DNA from: JAGRAX01 sp041391365
GTDB taxonomy: Bacteria > Bdellovibrionota_G > JALEGL01 > JAGRMV01
Direction of reading: 5' to 3'
NCBI GenBank assembly: GCA_041391365.1
Contig: JAWKOC010000001.1
Span: 372,001 to 436,000, forward strand
Length of the DNA stretch: 64,000 nucleotides
In this document: in pieces, positions 53,564-63,913 of the stretch
How positions within the stretch are numbered: the stretch's first letter is position 1
Layout: each line of letters opens with the position of its first letter
Notes under the pieces: model-generated
Told to the model about the DNA's origin: nothing
Databases searched by the model: none
Seen by the model: the letters and a program-made list of their open reading frames with translations, nothing else
Position numbers and translations under genes: made by a program

Positions 53564-53962
53564 ATGTTAATAAACGGATCATGTCATTGTGGAAATGTTC
53601 GGTGGGAGCTTAGGCAAGCGCCATCGAGTGTCACAGCATGCAATTGCACGGTTTGTCGACGCTATGCAACTCTTTGGGCGTATGATTATTTGGATCAAGG
53701 AATTTCGGTATCGGGAACTACCTCTCATTATATAAGAGGGGATCGAAAAATTGAGTTTCACTTTTGTCCAACCTGTGGATGCAATGCCTATTGGCTTGCT
53801 GTCCATGCAAACAAAGAAAACAAAAGACGAGTTGCCGTCAACATGAGATTGATTGAGAACCCTGATTTGATTGCAAATCTCCCTGTGGATCATTTCGAAG
53901 GATTGGTAACTTTTGAAGATCTTCCTGGCGATGGAAGGTGTGTAAAAGACTTATGGTTTTGA
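53564..53962 (+). CDS. GFA family zinc protein, second copy
   Basis: The protein has 132 residues with GSCHCGNVRWEL, ACNCTVCRRYATLWAY and HFCPTCGCNAYW, the zinc motifs of the GFA family. It is only distantly like the first copy at 45710 and has a longer C terminus. AGGAG lies 6 bases before ATG 53564; the upstream GTG is less likely. Its role is uncertain. Confidence 0.9.
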   Translation: MLINGSCHCGNVRWELRQAPSSVTACNCTVCRRYATLWAYDYLDQGISVSGTTSHYIRGDRKIEFHFCPTCGCNAYWLAVHANKENKRRVAVNMRLIENPDLIANLPVDHFEGLVTFEDLPGDGRCVKDLWF

Positions 53963-53996
53963 TGATCAGAAATACCTAAACCAAAGGAGAGAGCAT

Positions 53997-54728
53997 ATGC
54001 TGGAAAAAATCATGATGAAAGGTGACCAAGTCTATGGCTTTGAGGCGGTGGGCAAGGTTACGAGTGAAGACTATCAGAATGTGCTGCATCCTTTGTTGAA
54101 TCAAATTCGTGGGGATGGAAAAAAAGCTCGTTGTTTGCTTCTTTTTGGACCTCGGTTTGAAGGTTTTACACCCAGTGCAGCGTGGGAAGATGTTAAGTTG
54201 GGCTTTGATCACATTCAGACCTTTCAGAAAATTGCCATTGTTACCGATCATGCTTGGGTAAAAGGAGCTGTTCGTTTGGTCAGTTCCATGATGCCTTTTT
54301 CTGTGAGCATTTTTGACCATGCGATGTTGGATGAAGCGAAGCAATGGATTGCAGCCGATACTTCAGATTTAAATTATCAGTTGGACAAGGTCCATGGAGT
54401 CTTAAATGTTCAGATCGAAGGACCTCTGACCGCGGATCGATTTGGTGTGTTGACGGAACAAGTTGATTCTTGGATTGAAAAAAACGGAAAACTCAATGGT
54501 TTGGTCATTCAAACCAAAACCTTCCCCGGATGGAAAAATCTGGGAAGTTTGATTGGACACATTGTGTTTGTCCACAATCATCATACATCGATCAAAAAAG
54601 TCGCGTTGTGTGGAGATGGAGTGCTGCTTGAGTTGGGACCTGCTTTGGCCAAGCATTTTGTGCACGCGCAGGTTCAGCATTTTACATACCAACAGGTCGA
54701 ACAAGCCAAGCAATGGGCCGCTTCGTAA
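53997..54728 (+). CDS. Protein with two tandem SpoIIAA-like (STAS-type) domains
   Basis: The protein has 243 residues in two similar halves of about 120. The first has VYGFEAVGKVTSEDYQNVLHPLL and DVKLGFDHIQTFQKIAIVTDHAWVKG. The second has VLNVQIEGPLTADRFGVLTEQVDSW and FVHNHHTSIKKVALCGDGVLLEL. Single-domain SpoIIAA-like proteins of this type are common; a fused pair is less so. The role of the family is unknown. AAAGGAG precedes ATG 53997 at about 9 bases. Confidence 0.85.
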   Translation: MLEKIMMKGDQVYGFEAVGKVTSEDYQNVLHPLLNQIRGDGKKARCLLLFGPRFEGFTPSAAWEDVKLGFDHIQTFQKIAIVTDHAWVKGAVRLVSSMMPFSVSIFDHAMLDEAKQWIAADTSDLNYQLDKVHGVLNVQIEGPLTADRFGVLTEQVDSWIEKNGKLNGLVIQTKTFPGWKNLGSLIGHIVFVHNHHTSIKKVALCGDGVLLELGPALAKHFVHAQVQHFTYQQVEQAKQWAAS

Positions 54729-54768
54729 GACTCACAATGATTTTTTTTAGAAGGTCTTTTGTGGTTGA

Positions 54769-56280
54769 ATGAGCAAAACTCAAACCCAAAATACTGCGCT
54801 ACTGCTCCTAGGAGATCAACTTTTTCCTTTGAAGTACATCGAAGGTATCGATTTCAACTGGATTTTCATGGCAGAGGATCGAGGTCTAGCGACTCATTTT
54901 CAATATCATAAACACAAAATCATTTTTTTCTTTGAATCGATGAGGCGAAAAGCTTTGGAGTTGCAGAGCCTATATCCTCTTTGCTATCGAAAACTACATG
55001 AAGAAAAACCAAATCAAGATTATGAAACCAAACTTTTAGAGTTTGTCCGACGTAAAAACATTCAAAAAATCATTTTTTTTGAAATTGAAGATCATTTTTT
55101 TGAAACGCGCATCAAAGATTTTTTGAGTCAAAATAAAATTGAATGGGAGGAAGTTTCATCTCCCATGTTCTTCTTTTCTCGAAAAGAATTCAATTCCTTT
55201 CTCAGCCAAAAAAAGAATCCCATGATGAAACATTTTTATGAATCCGTGAGGAAAAAAACGGGCATTCTCATGGACGAGGCAAAACCTGTCGGTGGAAAAT
55301 TTAGCTTTGATTCCGAAAATCGGAAAAAAATGCCCAAAGACATGAAGATTCCTGTCAGAAGAAATCGCATTCAAACCGATGACGTGCATCGGGAGGTGAC
55401 GGATTTGGTGAATGAAAGGTTCAAAGATCATCCTGGAAAAAGCGAAGACTTTTGGTTGATGACCGATCGCGAGGGAGCCTTATGTCAGTTGCAGTACTTT
55501 TGTGATGATTTTTTGTCTCAGTTTGGAAGTTACCAAGACTCTATCAGTCCACGAGATCCTTTTTTGTTTCACAGCGTAATTTCCCCATACATCAACGTAG
55601 GATTTTTGACTCCAATGGAGGTCATTGATGCAGTTGTCGAGAGATTTCAAAAGGGGAAAGCTCCGTTGAATAGCGTGGAGGGATTTGTTCGACAGGTGAT
55701 GGGATGGAGAGAATTTGTTCGTGGAATCTATCATGGCTTCGACGAACAAATGACCAACCGTAATTTTTGGAATCACCATCGAAAGTTGCACTCCTCTTGG
55801 TATGACGGTGAGACTGGAATCCCACCTTTGGATGACGCCATTTGGAAAGCTAAAAAGTATGGATACAATCACCATATTGAACGTCTCATGGTGGTGAGCA
55901 ATATGATGTTGTTGAGCGAAATTGAGCCCACCGAAGTTTATCGCTGGTTTATGGAAATGTTTGTGGATAGTGCAGATTGGGTGATGGCGGCCAATGTTTT
56001 TGGGATGGGACAATTCAGCGAAGGCGGAATTTTTGCGACCAAACCCTATATTTGTGGTTCGAACTATTGGTTAAAAATGAGCGATTACAAAAAAGGAAAA
56101 TGGTGTGATGTTGTTGACGGTCTGTATTGGAGATTCATCCATAAAAATCGATCTTTTTATGAAAAAAATCCAAGAATGGGAATGATGACAAAAATTTTGG
56201 ACAAGATGGATGCAAAAAGATTCAATGTTTTAATGGCATCTGCAGATGCATTCTTACAAACAAATACTTGTGAATCATAA
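54769..56280 (+). CDS. Cryptochrome/photolyase-related protein
   Basis: The protein has 503 residues of the deoxyribodipyrimidine photolyase-related type. The N-terminal Rossmann-like domain starts ALLLLGDQLFPL. The FAD domain has FVRQVMGWREFVRGIYH, HHIERLMVVSNMMLL and ADWVMAANVFGMGQFSEGG. In the iron-sulfur photolyases a set of Cys follows in the DYCxxC region; here it reads MSDYKKGKWCDVVDGLYW, with only Cys429 and Cys446 near it, so the 4Fe-4S cluster is probably absent. It probably repairs UV lesions or senses light. It is preceded by an independent gene. Confidence 0.87.
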   Translation: MSKTQTQNTALLLLGDQLFPLKYIEGIDFNWIFMAEDRGLATHFQYHKHKIIFFFESMRRKALELQSLYPLCYRKLHEEKPNQDYETKLLEFVRRKNIQKIIFFEIEDHFFETRIKDFLSQNKIEWEEVSSPMFFFSRKEFNSFLSQKKNPMMKHFYESVRKKTGILMDEAKPVGGKFSFDSENRKKMPKDMKIPVRRNRIQTDDVHREVTDLVNERFKDHPGKSEDFWLMTDREGALCQLQYFCDDFLSQFGSYQDSISPRDPFLFHSVISPYINVGFLTPMEVIDAVVERFQKGKAPLNSVEGFVRQVMGWREFVRGIYHGFDEQMTNRNFWNHHRKLHSSWYDGETGIPPLDDAIWKAKKYGYNHHIERLMVVSNMMLLSEIEPTEVYRWFMEMFVDSADWVMAANVFGMGQFSEGGIFATKPYICGSNYWLKMSDYKKGKWCDVVDGLYWRFIHKNRSFYEKNPRMGMMTKILDKMDAKRFNVLMASADAFLQTNTCES

Positions 56281-56287
56281 ACAAAAT

Positions 56288-56899
56288 TCAGGAAAGGGCA
56301 TCGAAGTACAATTTTGCACTTCGTTTGAGATTTTTTCGAATTTGTTTTTCATCAAACATTGGATGTTCAGAATGGCTGCTTGCAAAGGGTGAACACATGA
56401 TTTTGATGCTGTGGTACAGCGTGGCGCAGATGCCTTGAACAACCCACTGCTGGTCTATTTTCTTTGGAGTTGTGGGAAGTGCACGGCGCAAATATTCGAC
56501 AATGATTTTCGATCCTGGAGGAGTGAAGAGTATTTCTTGATCCAAGCCATGTTTGTCGATGTCTTTCGCTTCTTGAGACATCGCAATTCTCATGATGTTC
56601 ATGATCATGTTATGATTTTTTTTCAAAATCAGATACATCTGGTCAATCAAATCTGAAAAATCTTTGGTCTTTTCACAGTCAATCTCACGAAACTTTTCAT
56701 TCAAGCAGTCTAAGGCCTGCACCAAAAGCTCAACCCAAAGTCTTTCTTTGCTGGAGAAGTAGTAATTGATCGAGGCTACATTGACCTGCGCAGAATCCGC
56801 GATGTCTCTTACAGAAGTAGCCGCATATCCCTTCTCTGAGAATAAACAAGCGGCCGATTCAAGAATCCGTTGCTTCGAATCTGTGGTGCGCTTTTCCAT
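56288..56899 (-). CDS. TetR family repressor of the RND operon
   Basis: The protein has 203 residues. The helix-turn-helix is KGYAATSVRDIADSAQVNVASINYYFSSKERLWVELL, near residues 24-60. The C-terminal half resembles the CecR/YbiH-type ligand domain (MRIAMSQEAKDIDKHGL). ATG 56899 begins on the base after the RND stop, so it is the last gene of the tolC-RND-tetR operon. A perfect 20-bp palindrome upstream of the first gene is its likely operator, giving autorepression. Confidence 0.92.
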   Translation of the reverse strand: MEKRTTDSKQRILESAACLFSEKGYAATSVRDIADSAQVNVASINYYFSSKERLWVELLVQALDCLNEKFREIDCEKTKDFSDLIDQMYLILKKNHNMIMNIMRIAMSQEAKDIDKHGLDQEILFTPPGSKIIVEYLRRALPTTPKKIDQQWVVQGICATLYHSIKIMCSPFASSHSEHPMFDEKQIRKNLKRSAKLYFDALS

Positions 56900-59800
56900 C
56901 TAAGCAGCCTTCTCTAACGATTTTTCTTTGGAAAATCGTTTCCGAAAAAAGTGAGTGACATCCTCAACAATGGCATAGGCACATGGAACCCATATGAGAG
57001 TCAAAACGGTTCCACTCGTCAATCCCCAGGCCATGGCCAGAGTCATGGGAATCAAAATGAGGTCTTTTCCTCCAATTCCATAAGCTGTGGGAAAGAGTCC
57101 ACTGATGGTGGTTAAGGAGGTCACCACAACGGCACGTAGACGCATTCCTGAAGCTTTCACCAAAATTTCTGGTAGGTCCATTTTTCCTTCGGCAAGCATG
57201 TCATCAATAAAGCTCACCAAAACAATTCCAGAGTTTACAATGATTCCAGAAAGACCAATGACTCCAATCATGGACAAGAAGCTTACAGCTCTGCCGTGAA
57301 AATAAAATGCGACGGCAAACCCCAAAAGGCCCAAAGGAATCGTAGACATGATGATCAAAGGGCGCATATAAGAGCCAAACAGAAAAACAAGAATTCCAAA
57401 GATCGCAATCAATGCAAGTACCATGGCATTGGCTAGACTTTCCATAGACTCATTGGTGTTTTCTTGTTCACCTCCAAATACGATCGAGACTTCAGGAAAA
57501 TCTTTTTTGATGGTTTGTTCAAAGTACTCTAGTACTTTTTGGTTGGCTTGAATGCTTGTGATCTGAGATTCATCAATGTCTGCGATGACGTCTACAGATC
57601 TCTGAAAATCAAATCTCTTGATCTCAGGACTTCCGGGCACTCGTTTGAGCGTGGCAAGGTTGGACAGTGAGATCAAATTTCCGCGAGCATCCATGATTTC
57701 GATGTTGCGTAGGTCGGAAATTTCTTCCTTATCTTTTCCAGCATATTTCACTCTCAAATCAAACTTTTTGTTGTTGAGGGTGATTTCCGTCACAAGACTT
57801 CCTTCCAAAGCCGTTTTCACAGCATTCCCAATGGTTTGTAGATCAAGTCCGAGTCTTGAGATTTTTTGATAATCCAATTGCAATTGAATCTCGTCGTCTC
57901 CTACTACGATGTCTGTTTGTGGAGAAACAATTCCGGGAATGGAGTTGAGATACTCTACCATAGCATCGGTGGCTCCTTTGAGCTGCGCATCGTTGTTGGA
58001 TCGGAAGGTTGCTTCGACTGGATTTCCTACGGGAGGACCATTGATTTGAACCTCAAAACTCAATTTTGACAGTCCAGGTACATCGATCGATCGAAGGTCT
58101 CGAAGAACCTGAGTATAATCCAGTGCAAAAGAAGCTTCTCGGGTCATATACATCAAAACCATTCCAACATTGCTGGCTTCTTTTGCTTTTGGATCACCGG
58201 GATCCGTTTGAGAAACCCCAGCTCGACCAACGATGTTTTCTACATCATCTCCCAAGACATCTTTGATTTTTTGGCTCACAATCTGGACATAGTGATCTGT
58301 GATTTCAAGAGGAGAGCCAATTGGAGTTTCAATTCTTGCGATATAGATCTCGGTTTGCTCGGCAGGAAAGAGAATAAACTTGTTGACTTTGACAAGCATA
58401 AAAAGAGAAAACAAAATCAAAAATGTAAATCCACCGGCCACCAAGTAGCGGTGTTTGACAAAACTGGCCATCATGTTTTCAAAACGCAATGTTAGCTTTG
58501 AAAACCAATCTGTATAGCCATCTCCATCGGTATGAATTTTGTTGATTCTTTTGCTGGATCCGAAAATCAATCGAGATGGCAGCAGGAAAAAACTTTCAAT
58601 CAAACTCAAGGCCAAAGAAACCGATACAATGATGGGAATGTATTTGATGAATTCTCCCATCACACCTTTGGTGACGAGCATCGGCAAAAAAGCAGCAATG
58701 GTCGTAAAAGCTGTACAAGAAATAGGCAACCAAAACTGATGCGCTGATTCAACAGCAGCTTGTTTGACCGGCATACCGGTTTTGACCAGTCGAGCAAAGT
58801 TTTCGCTGATCACAACACTGTTGTCGACGAGCATTCCCAAAGCAATGACCAAGGCCAAGACCGTAATCGCGTCTAGATTCATGCCAAAGCTGGCCATGAA
58901 TCCCATGGTTCCCATCACCGCCAAGGGAAGAGACAAGGAGGCAAACAAGCCGATTCGACCTGGCAAAAAAGAAAGCAAAAGACAATGACCAGAACCAATC
59001 CGGTAAAAGCGTTGGATTCGAGAACTTCCATTCTCTTTCTTACTTTGCCAGCTTCATTGTTATAGATGGTCCAAGAAAACCCTTCTGGAAGATCAATCCT
59101 TGAAAGTTCGTGTTCAATTTCATCTACAAGTTTGATGGTATCTTCTCCTGCTTTTTTCGTGACCACCAGTAGTGTCGATGCATTTCCATTGACCCGCGCA
59201 AGAACTTCAGCCTCGGCAGCAGAATCGGACACCAAGGCTACATCTTTGAGTTGTACTTTCTGTCCAGAAAAATTGGATCGGATATAAATATCTTCAAGTT
59301 CTTGGGCTGTGGTGACTTTTCCATCCAGTTTGACGAGGAGTTGTTCATGGGAGGATTTCAAATCTCCAGCAGGCACGTTTTGATTGCGCCTTGCCAGAGC
59401 AGAAAATACTTCATCGACACTCACATGGTATTGTTGAAGTTTTTCGGCAAGCAGTTCCACCGAAAATTCACGCTCTTGGAAACCAACCAGACGAACATTC
59501 AAAACACTTTTGTGGTCTTCGAGATGATCTTTGACAAAATCAGCAAAAGCATCTCTCTTGCGGAGTTCATTGCTTCCCGCAAGTGCGATTTCAATCGCAG
59601 GGAACTCTTCTGAGTTGAGCTCTTCAAATTTTGGTCTTTCTTGAAGATCGGATGGAAGATCGGATACACGTTCCACTGCTTTTTGAAGATCGTCCATGAC
59701 TTCGTCCACATCATAGTGGTCCATGTCTACTCGAATGGTGATTTTGCTTTTTCCTGATTGAGAAAGAGATCGGGTATCTTTGAGGCCCTTGACCGTTCGA

Positions 59801-60015
59801 ACTTCATCTTCGATGGGTTTGGTGATGCGTTCTTCGATGGTATCCGCAGATGCACCAGGATACATGGTTGTGACGGTAGCTGTGGCAAAATTTACCGAAG
59901 GGTAAGATTCGGAATTCATTTGCTTGAGGCCCATGATCCCATACACCATGACAAAAAACATCATGATGTACGTAAATTTGAAATTTTTGACGAAAAATTG
60001 AATGAGTTTTTTCAT
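56900..60015 (-). CDS. RND efflux pump, AcrB-like, one frameshift
   Basis: This is a proton-driven inner-membrane exporter of about 1040 residues. The first part has the N-terminal membrane helix and the porter domain with TVTTMYPGASADTIEERITKPIED. One missing base near 58980-58985 breaks the frame; restoring it gives LVIVLLLSFLPGRIGLFASLSLPLAVMG. Helix 4 carries ALVIALGMLVDNSVVISENF, where the second proton-relay Asp of AcrB is Asn, as in many HAE1-type pumps. The start overlaps the tolC-like stop by 4 bases. No membrane fusion protein gene lies in the operon. Substrates are unknown. Confidence 0.88.
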
Positions 60016-61475
60016 GATTGCACCTTGTTGAAGTCACAGTCTGTCTGTCCGTAAACAGACAAATATTGCAAAAGTGTTTGGATCACTATATTTTGACTGG
60101 ATCGAAGCGCCAGCTCACTTTGAAGAAGACGATCTTGATCTGAGATATAATCGCCAATAGAAATACGACCTTGATTGTATTTCTTTTTTACCTCCCGAGT
60201 TCGCACAACAAGGCTGTCGATGTCTCGTTTTTGTGCCTCGATGGAAGTGATCAACAAAGGAATGGATTTTTTGATGAAATCAAAACTGGATTGCATCATC
60301 AAACGAATTTCACTTTCATCTTTTTCTTGTTGCTGGGTTACCAAATGAAGTTTTTTCTTTTCGGTATCTTTCTTTCCCAAAGGAACGGAAACATTGAGCT
60401 GAACTTGGAAGCCTTGTCTTTTTTCTCCAAACACTTCTCCAAAAGCTGGTGCAATTTCAGGATCTACGGCTGTGGAAAATACATCTCCCGAAAGATTCAC
60501 ATCCACCTCACTGTAGCTACGGGCTTGTGTCAATTGGGCTTTTCGATGCGCAGAAACTTGTTCCAGGATTTCATCGTATTGGGTGGTGTCTTTGGGAAGA
60601 GATTGAAATCCTTGAATGGTGGCGATGCATCCCAAAACTTTGCCTCGAACAATCTCGGCAGATTCAGGAACAATTTTTATATTTTTCTCTGAAAATGCAG
60701 GCACCATAGAAGCTAACCGCTGAATTTGCTGCTCCCTTTGAAATTTCAAATGCAGTACCTCGTTTTGACGTGAAGATGTTTGGGACTGATACAATGAAAG
60801 CTCTGCCATGTCTGAAGCCTGTTCCTGATATTGTTTTCGAACCACTTTTTCTTGTTGCTGTGCATGCTCATACATTTTTTGGGCTAGCTCAATTTGCTCA
60901 TCGAGCATGATGAGGTTCCAGTAGATGGAGCGAAGGTTGATCCAAAACGCATGTTGGCCAATGCTTTGATACAGATAAGACTGCTGTTGGTTGGCCTCGA
61001 GAGCTTGCAATTCAGCTCGGTCCAGTCGACCCAAAAAGTTTTTCCACAGGTCCATGGTGAATCCTATGCGTGCTGTTGCAATGGAGGGCGTCTGGGTGGA
61101 ACCATTGAATTGAAAGTTTCGATTGTCCAGACCCACAGATGCTTTGCCTGTAATCCCTACGTTGAATTTTTTCCGCACTCCTGCCTCAAACACGCTTTGA
61201 GGAGATACAACCGGATTGAATGCAATGAAGGGTTCTTCGTTGGTTCTACGATACATGGCCATTCCAAAAGCTTCTGGTGCGTAGCGGTCTTTCAACTCAG
61301 AAAAGGCTACTTCGTTTTCCAATGCCTGAGATGTGAGCCGCAAAAACTCAGGGGATTTTGAGGAGGCGTAGCTCCAAAGATCCTTTTCGTGAATTTCTTG
61401 CACTTCTTGTCCGAAAGACAATGCACTTGAGAAGATTGTGAACGTGATCAGTCCCAACACCATCAGATTTTTCAT
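60012..61475 (-). CDS. TolC-like outer-membrane efflux protein
   Basis: This is the outer-membrane channel partner of the RND pump. I start at ATG 61475 (MKNLMVLGLITFTIFSSALSFGQE), which gives a signal peptide; the longer frame has no signal. The 487-residue length is typical. Two long helical parts with repeated patterns are visible, such as AELQALEANQQQSYLYQSIGQHAFWINLRSIYWNLIML and SFDFIKKSIPLLITSIEAQKRDIDSLV. Coiled-coil hairpins of this sort form the periplasmic tunnel. It is the first gene of the operon; a TetR-type palindrome lies 31 bases upstream. Confidence 0.86.
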   Translation of the reverse strand: MKNLMVLGLITFTIFSSALSFGQEVQEIHEKDLWSYASSKSPEFLRLTSQALENEVAFSELKDRYAPEAFGMAMYRRTNEEPFIAFNPVVSPQSVFEAGVRKKFNVGITGKASVGLDNRNFQFNGSTQTPSIATARIGFTMDLWKNFLGRLDRAELQALEANQQQSYLYQSIGQHAFWINLRSIYWNLIMLDEQIELAQKMYEHAQQQEKVVRKQYQEQASDMAELSLYQSQTSSRQNEVLHLKFQREQQIQRLASMVPAFSEKNIKIVPESAEIVRGKVLGCIATIQGFQSLPKDTTQYDEILEQVSAHRKAQLTQARSYSEVDVNLSGDVFSTAVDPEIAPAFGEVFGEKRQGFQVQLNVSVPLGKKDTEKKKLHLVTQQQEKDESEIRLMMQSSFDFIKKSIPLLITSIEAQKRDIDSLVVRTREVKKKYNQGRISIGDYISDQDRLLQSELALRSSQNIVIQTLLQYLSVYGQTDCDFNKVQS

Positions 61476-61505
61476 GGCGGACGGTATAGCAAAAGTGAAC
61501 AAATG

Positions 61506-61525
61506 TTTCAAACAATTGTTTGAAA
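61506..61525. promoter_or_regulatory. Perfect 20-bp palindrome, likely TetR operator
   Basis: TTTCAAACAATTGTTTGAAA is perfectly self-complementary. It lies 31 bases before the tolC-like start, in the position of a repressor site. AAACAATTGTTT cores are known for CecR/YbiH-type TetR regulators. The TetR gene is the last gene of this operon. Confidence 0.75.
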
Positions 61526-61689
61526 TATGTCTTGTGAAATTGGTGCAACCAGAGTGGCGCAATGATTCAAATCCGAACAGCATGAGTTCGGTTTTGGTCG
61601 ATAATTCTTCTTGGTCTTGCTCCTTCGGTGTAAGGATGGAATTGAATCAGGCATAAAAGTTGCTATTTCTGTGTGTGAAATGGAGATCA

Positions 61690-63399
61690 ATGATGCAGTA
61701 CAAGAAAAATCACTACTTCACGAATGCTGAGTTGGAAGCTTTTCTCAAGCAGTGCGAAAAACAATACCCTCAGCTTTGCACGCTGGAGACCATAGGAAGC
61801 TGCCCATCGGGCAAATCCATTTGGCTCTTGACCATCACTGATCGAGAAACGGGTTCCCACCAAGAAAAACCTGCCTATTGGGTAGATGGAAATACACATG
61901 CGAATGAATTGGCGGGATCCCAGGCCTGCATCTACTTGATTCACCACGTACTTTCTCAATGTGATGCCAATTCAGAGATCAAGCAGTTGCTCGGTCGGTC
62001 CACGTTTTATGTGGTTCCCAGGATCAGTGTGGATGGAGTGGAATCCATCATGACACGTCATTATAATATTCGGTCTTCCGATCAACTGTGGCCTCACAAA
62101 AATTTGTTGCCCGGATTTTATGAAGAAGACATTGATGGAGATGGACACACCTCTGGAATGAGAATCGAAGACCCTGCGGGTCCTTGGAAGGTAAGCAAAA
62201 AAGATCCACGACTGATGCTTCTTCGAGAGCCGGATGATTGTGATCCCAACGAAACTTACTATCAATTGCTTCCCGAAGGGCAACTGTATCCAGACAAAAA
62301 TGCTCCTTTTGTCTTTCGCAACCGTTTTGGCATTGACATGAACCGACAGTTTCCAACGAACTGGGAACCCCAAAATTTGCAGCAAGGGTCTGGAGAGGCT
62401 GCACTGAGCCAGTCAGAATCACGAGCTGTTTATGATGCGATTGTTGCTCGGCCCAATATCGTCGGAGCGCAGTCTTTTCATACTTTTTCTGCGGTCATTC
62501 TCAGACCTTTGCTCAACCAAGAAGATCATGAGATGGATTTTACGGATTTGGAAGTGTACAAAGCGTTGGGAAAACGAGGAACAGAGATCACGGACTATCC
62601 AAACATCTCTGTTTTTCAGGATTTTTGTTACCATCCCAAAAAGAAATTTTATGGAAGCTTTTTGGAATGGGCCTACAACAGTCGAGGAATTTATGCATTC
62701 ACAAACGAAATGTGGCACCTGGCCAAAAAAGCAGGTGTTGAGGTAGGACCAGCCGTGGATTGGTTTGCTAGAGCCAGTGACGAAGATAAAATTTGTTCGA
62801 TGTTGAAATGGTGTGATGACAATCTTCAACCGGGTACTTATTTCAAAGAGTGGAAACCCTTTGATCATCCTCAATTGGGAAAGGTAGAGTTGGGAGGATG
62901 GAAGGGGCTATATGTATGGTCCAATCCACCACATGAATTTTTGCAAGAAGAAGTAGAAAAAAATGTTGGTTTTGTGCTGGCTTGTGCAAAATCAAACCCG
63001 CATGTGGTGTTGCATGAGCAAAACATTGAGCAGGTAACATCTTCTTCGGAGGAAAAAATATCGACCTTGCGATTGACGGTGAAAAATCAGGGGTATCTTC
63101 CCACCTATGGAAGTTCGGTGGCCAAACAAAAAGGAACCTGCTATCCAGCGCGAATGTATGCGGAAGCCAGCTCAGGATTGGAAATCTTGCAAGGAGAAGC
63201 AGATCGTCAGGTTGAACATTTGCAGGGAAGGTATGCCAACCTTTTTGAGCGCTCCATGGCTGCATCCACAGTATTTCGCTCTGGAAGAAGTCTCAATGCG
63301 ATGGCATCGTTTGAATGGACAGTGAAAGGCACTGGAACACTTCATGTCAAGATTGACTATGCAAAAGGTGGCGTTTTTCGCCATACTTTTGAGGTGTGA
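61690..63399 (+). CDS. M14 family zinc carboxypeptidase
   Basis: The protein has about 569 residues. The zinc ligands are His70 and Glu73 in GNTHANELAG, with a third His in GAQSFHTFSA. The substrate-binding RFGIDMNRQFPTNW has the Asn-Arg pair. The catalytic Glu is likely that of AFTNEMW. The last 120 residues form a beta-rich extra domain. No signal peptide is seen, so it appears cytoplasmic. GGAG lies before ATG 61690/61693. The protein may trim peptides or have an amidase-like role. Confidence 0.87.
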   Translation: MMQYKKNHYFTNAELEAFLKQCEKQYPQLCTLETIGSCPSGKSIWLLTITDRETGSHQEKPAYWVDGNTHANELAGSQACIYLIHHVLSQCDANSEIKQLLGRSTFYVVPRISVDGVESIMTRHYNIRSSDQLWPHKNLLPGFYEEDIDGDGHTSGMRIEDPAGPWKVSKKDPRLMLLREPDDCDPNETYYQLLPEGQLYPDKNAPFVFRNRFGIDMNRQFPTNWEPQNLQQGSGEAALSQSESRAVYDAIVARPNIVGAQSFHTFSAVILRPLLNQEDHEMDFTDLEVYKALGKRGTEITDYPNISVFQDFCYHPKKKFYGSFLEWAYNSRGIYAFTNEMWHLAKKAGVEVGPAVDWFARASDEDKICSMLKWCDDNLQPGTYFKEWKPFDHPQLGKVELGGWKGLYVWSNPPHEFLQEEVEKNVGFVLACAKSNPHVVLHEQNIEQVTSSSEEKISTLRLTVKNQGYLPTYGSSVAKQKGTCYPARMYAEASSGLEILQGEADRQVEHLQGRYANLFERSMAASTVFRSGRSLNAMASFEWTVKGTGTLHVKIDYAKGGVFRHTFEV

Positions 63400-63426
63400 A
63401 GATTTTTTTAGGAAGGAGAATTCAGC

Positions 63427-63843
63427 ATGACTTTTGAAACCTCCATTGAAATTTTTGCCTCTGTCGATCAAGTCTATGCGGCTTTTTCAGACCCAAAAAG
63501 ATTGGCTCGGTGGTGGGGTCCAGATGGGTTCACCAACACCTTTGACGTTTGTGATTTTGCTACTGGAGGAAAGTGGTTGTACGTTATGCATGGGCCAGAT
63601 GGAAAAAATTATCCAAACGAAAGTATATTTCAGGAAATCCTCGCCAAGAAAAAAATTGTCATTTCCCATGTTTCAAATCCCAAGTACGTTTTGACAATTG
63701 CATTGACGTCTACACAGAAGGGAACCAGAGTAAGCTGGTCACAGGCTTTTGAAAACGAAAAAGTAGCCAAAGCCATCGAACATATTGTGGTTCCTGCCAA
63801 CGATCAAAATTTGGTTCGGTTGGCCAAGGAAGTTCATCCTTGA
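63427..63843 (+). CDS. SRPBCC (AHSA1-like) domain protein
   Basis: The protein has 138 residues. FETSIEIFASVDQVYAAFSDPKRLARWWGPDGFTNTF and GGKWLYVMHGPDGKNYPNESIFQEI are the AHSA1/Aha1-like pattern; VAKAIEHIVVPANDQNLVRLA forms the end helix. It is the second member of this fold in the window. GGAAGGAG precedes ATG 63427. The ligand is unknown. It follows the carboxypeptidase gene by 27 bases on the same strand. Confidence 0.92.
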   Translation: MTFETSIEIFASVDQVYAAFSDPKRLARWWGPDGFTNTFDVCDFATGGKWLYVMHGPDGKNYPNESIFQEILAKKKIVISHVSNPKYVLTIALTSTQKGTRVSWSQAFENEKVAKAIEHIVVPANDQNLVRLAKEVHP

Positions 63844-63913
63844 ATGAAGATGATCAAAACTTGAAAGACTCAAATAGATTGGTTTTTCCCAAAGTATTGA
63901 TACGATCAAAGTC

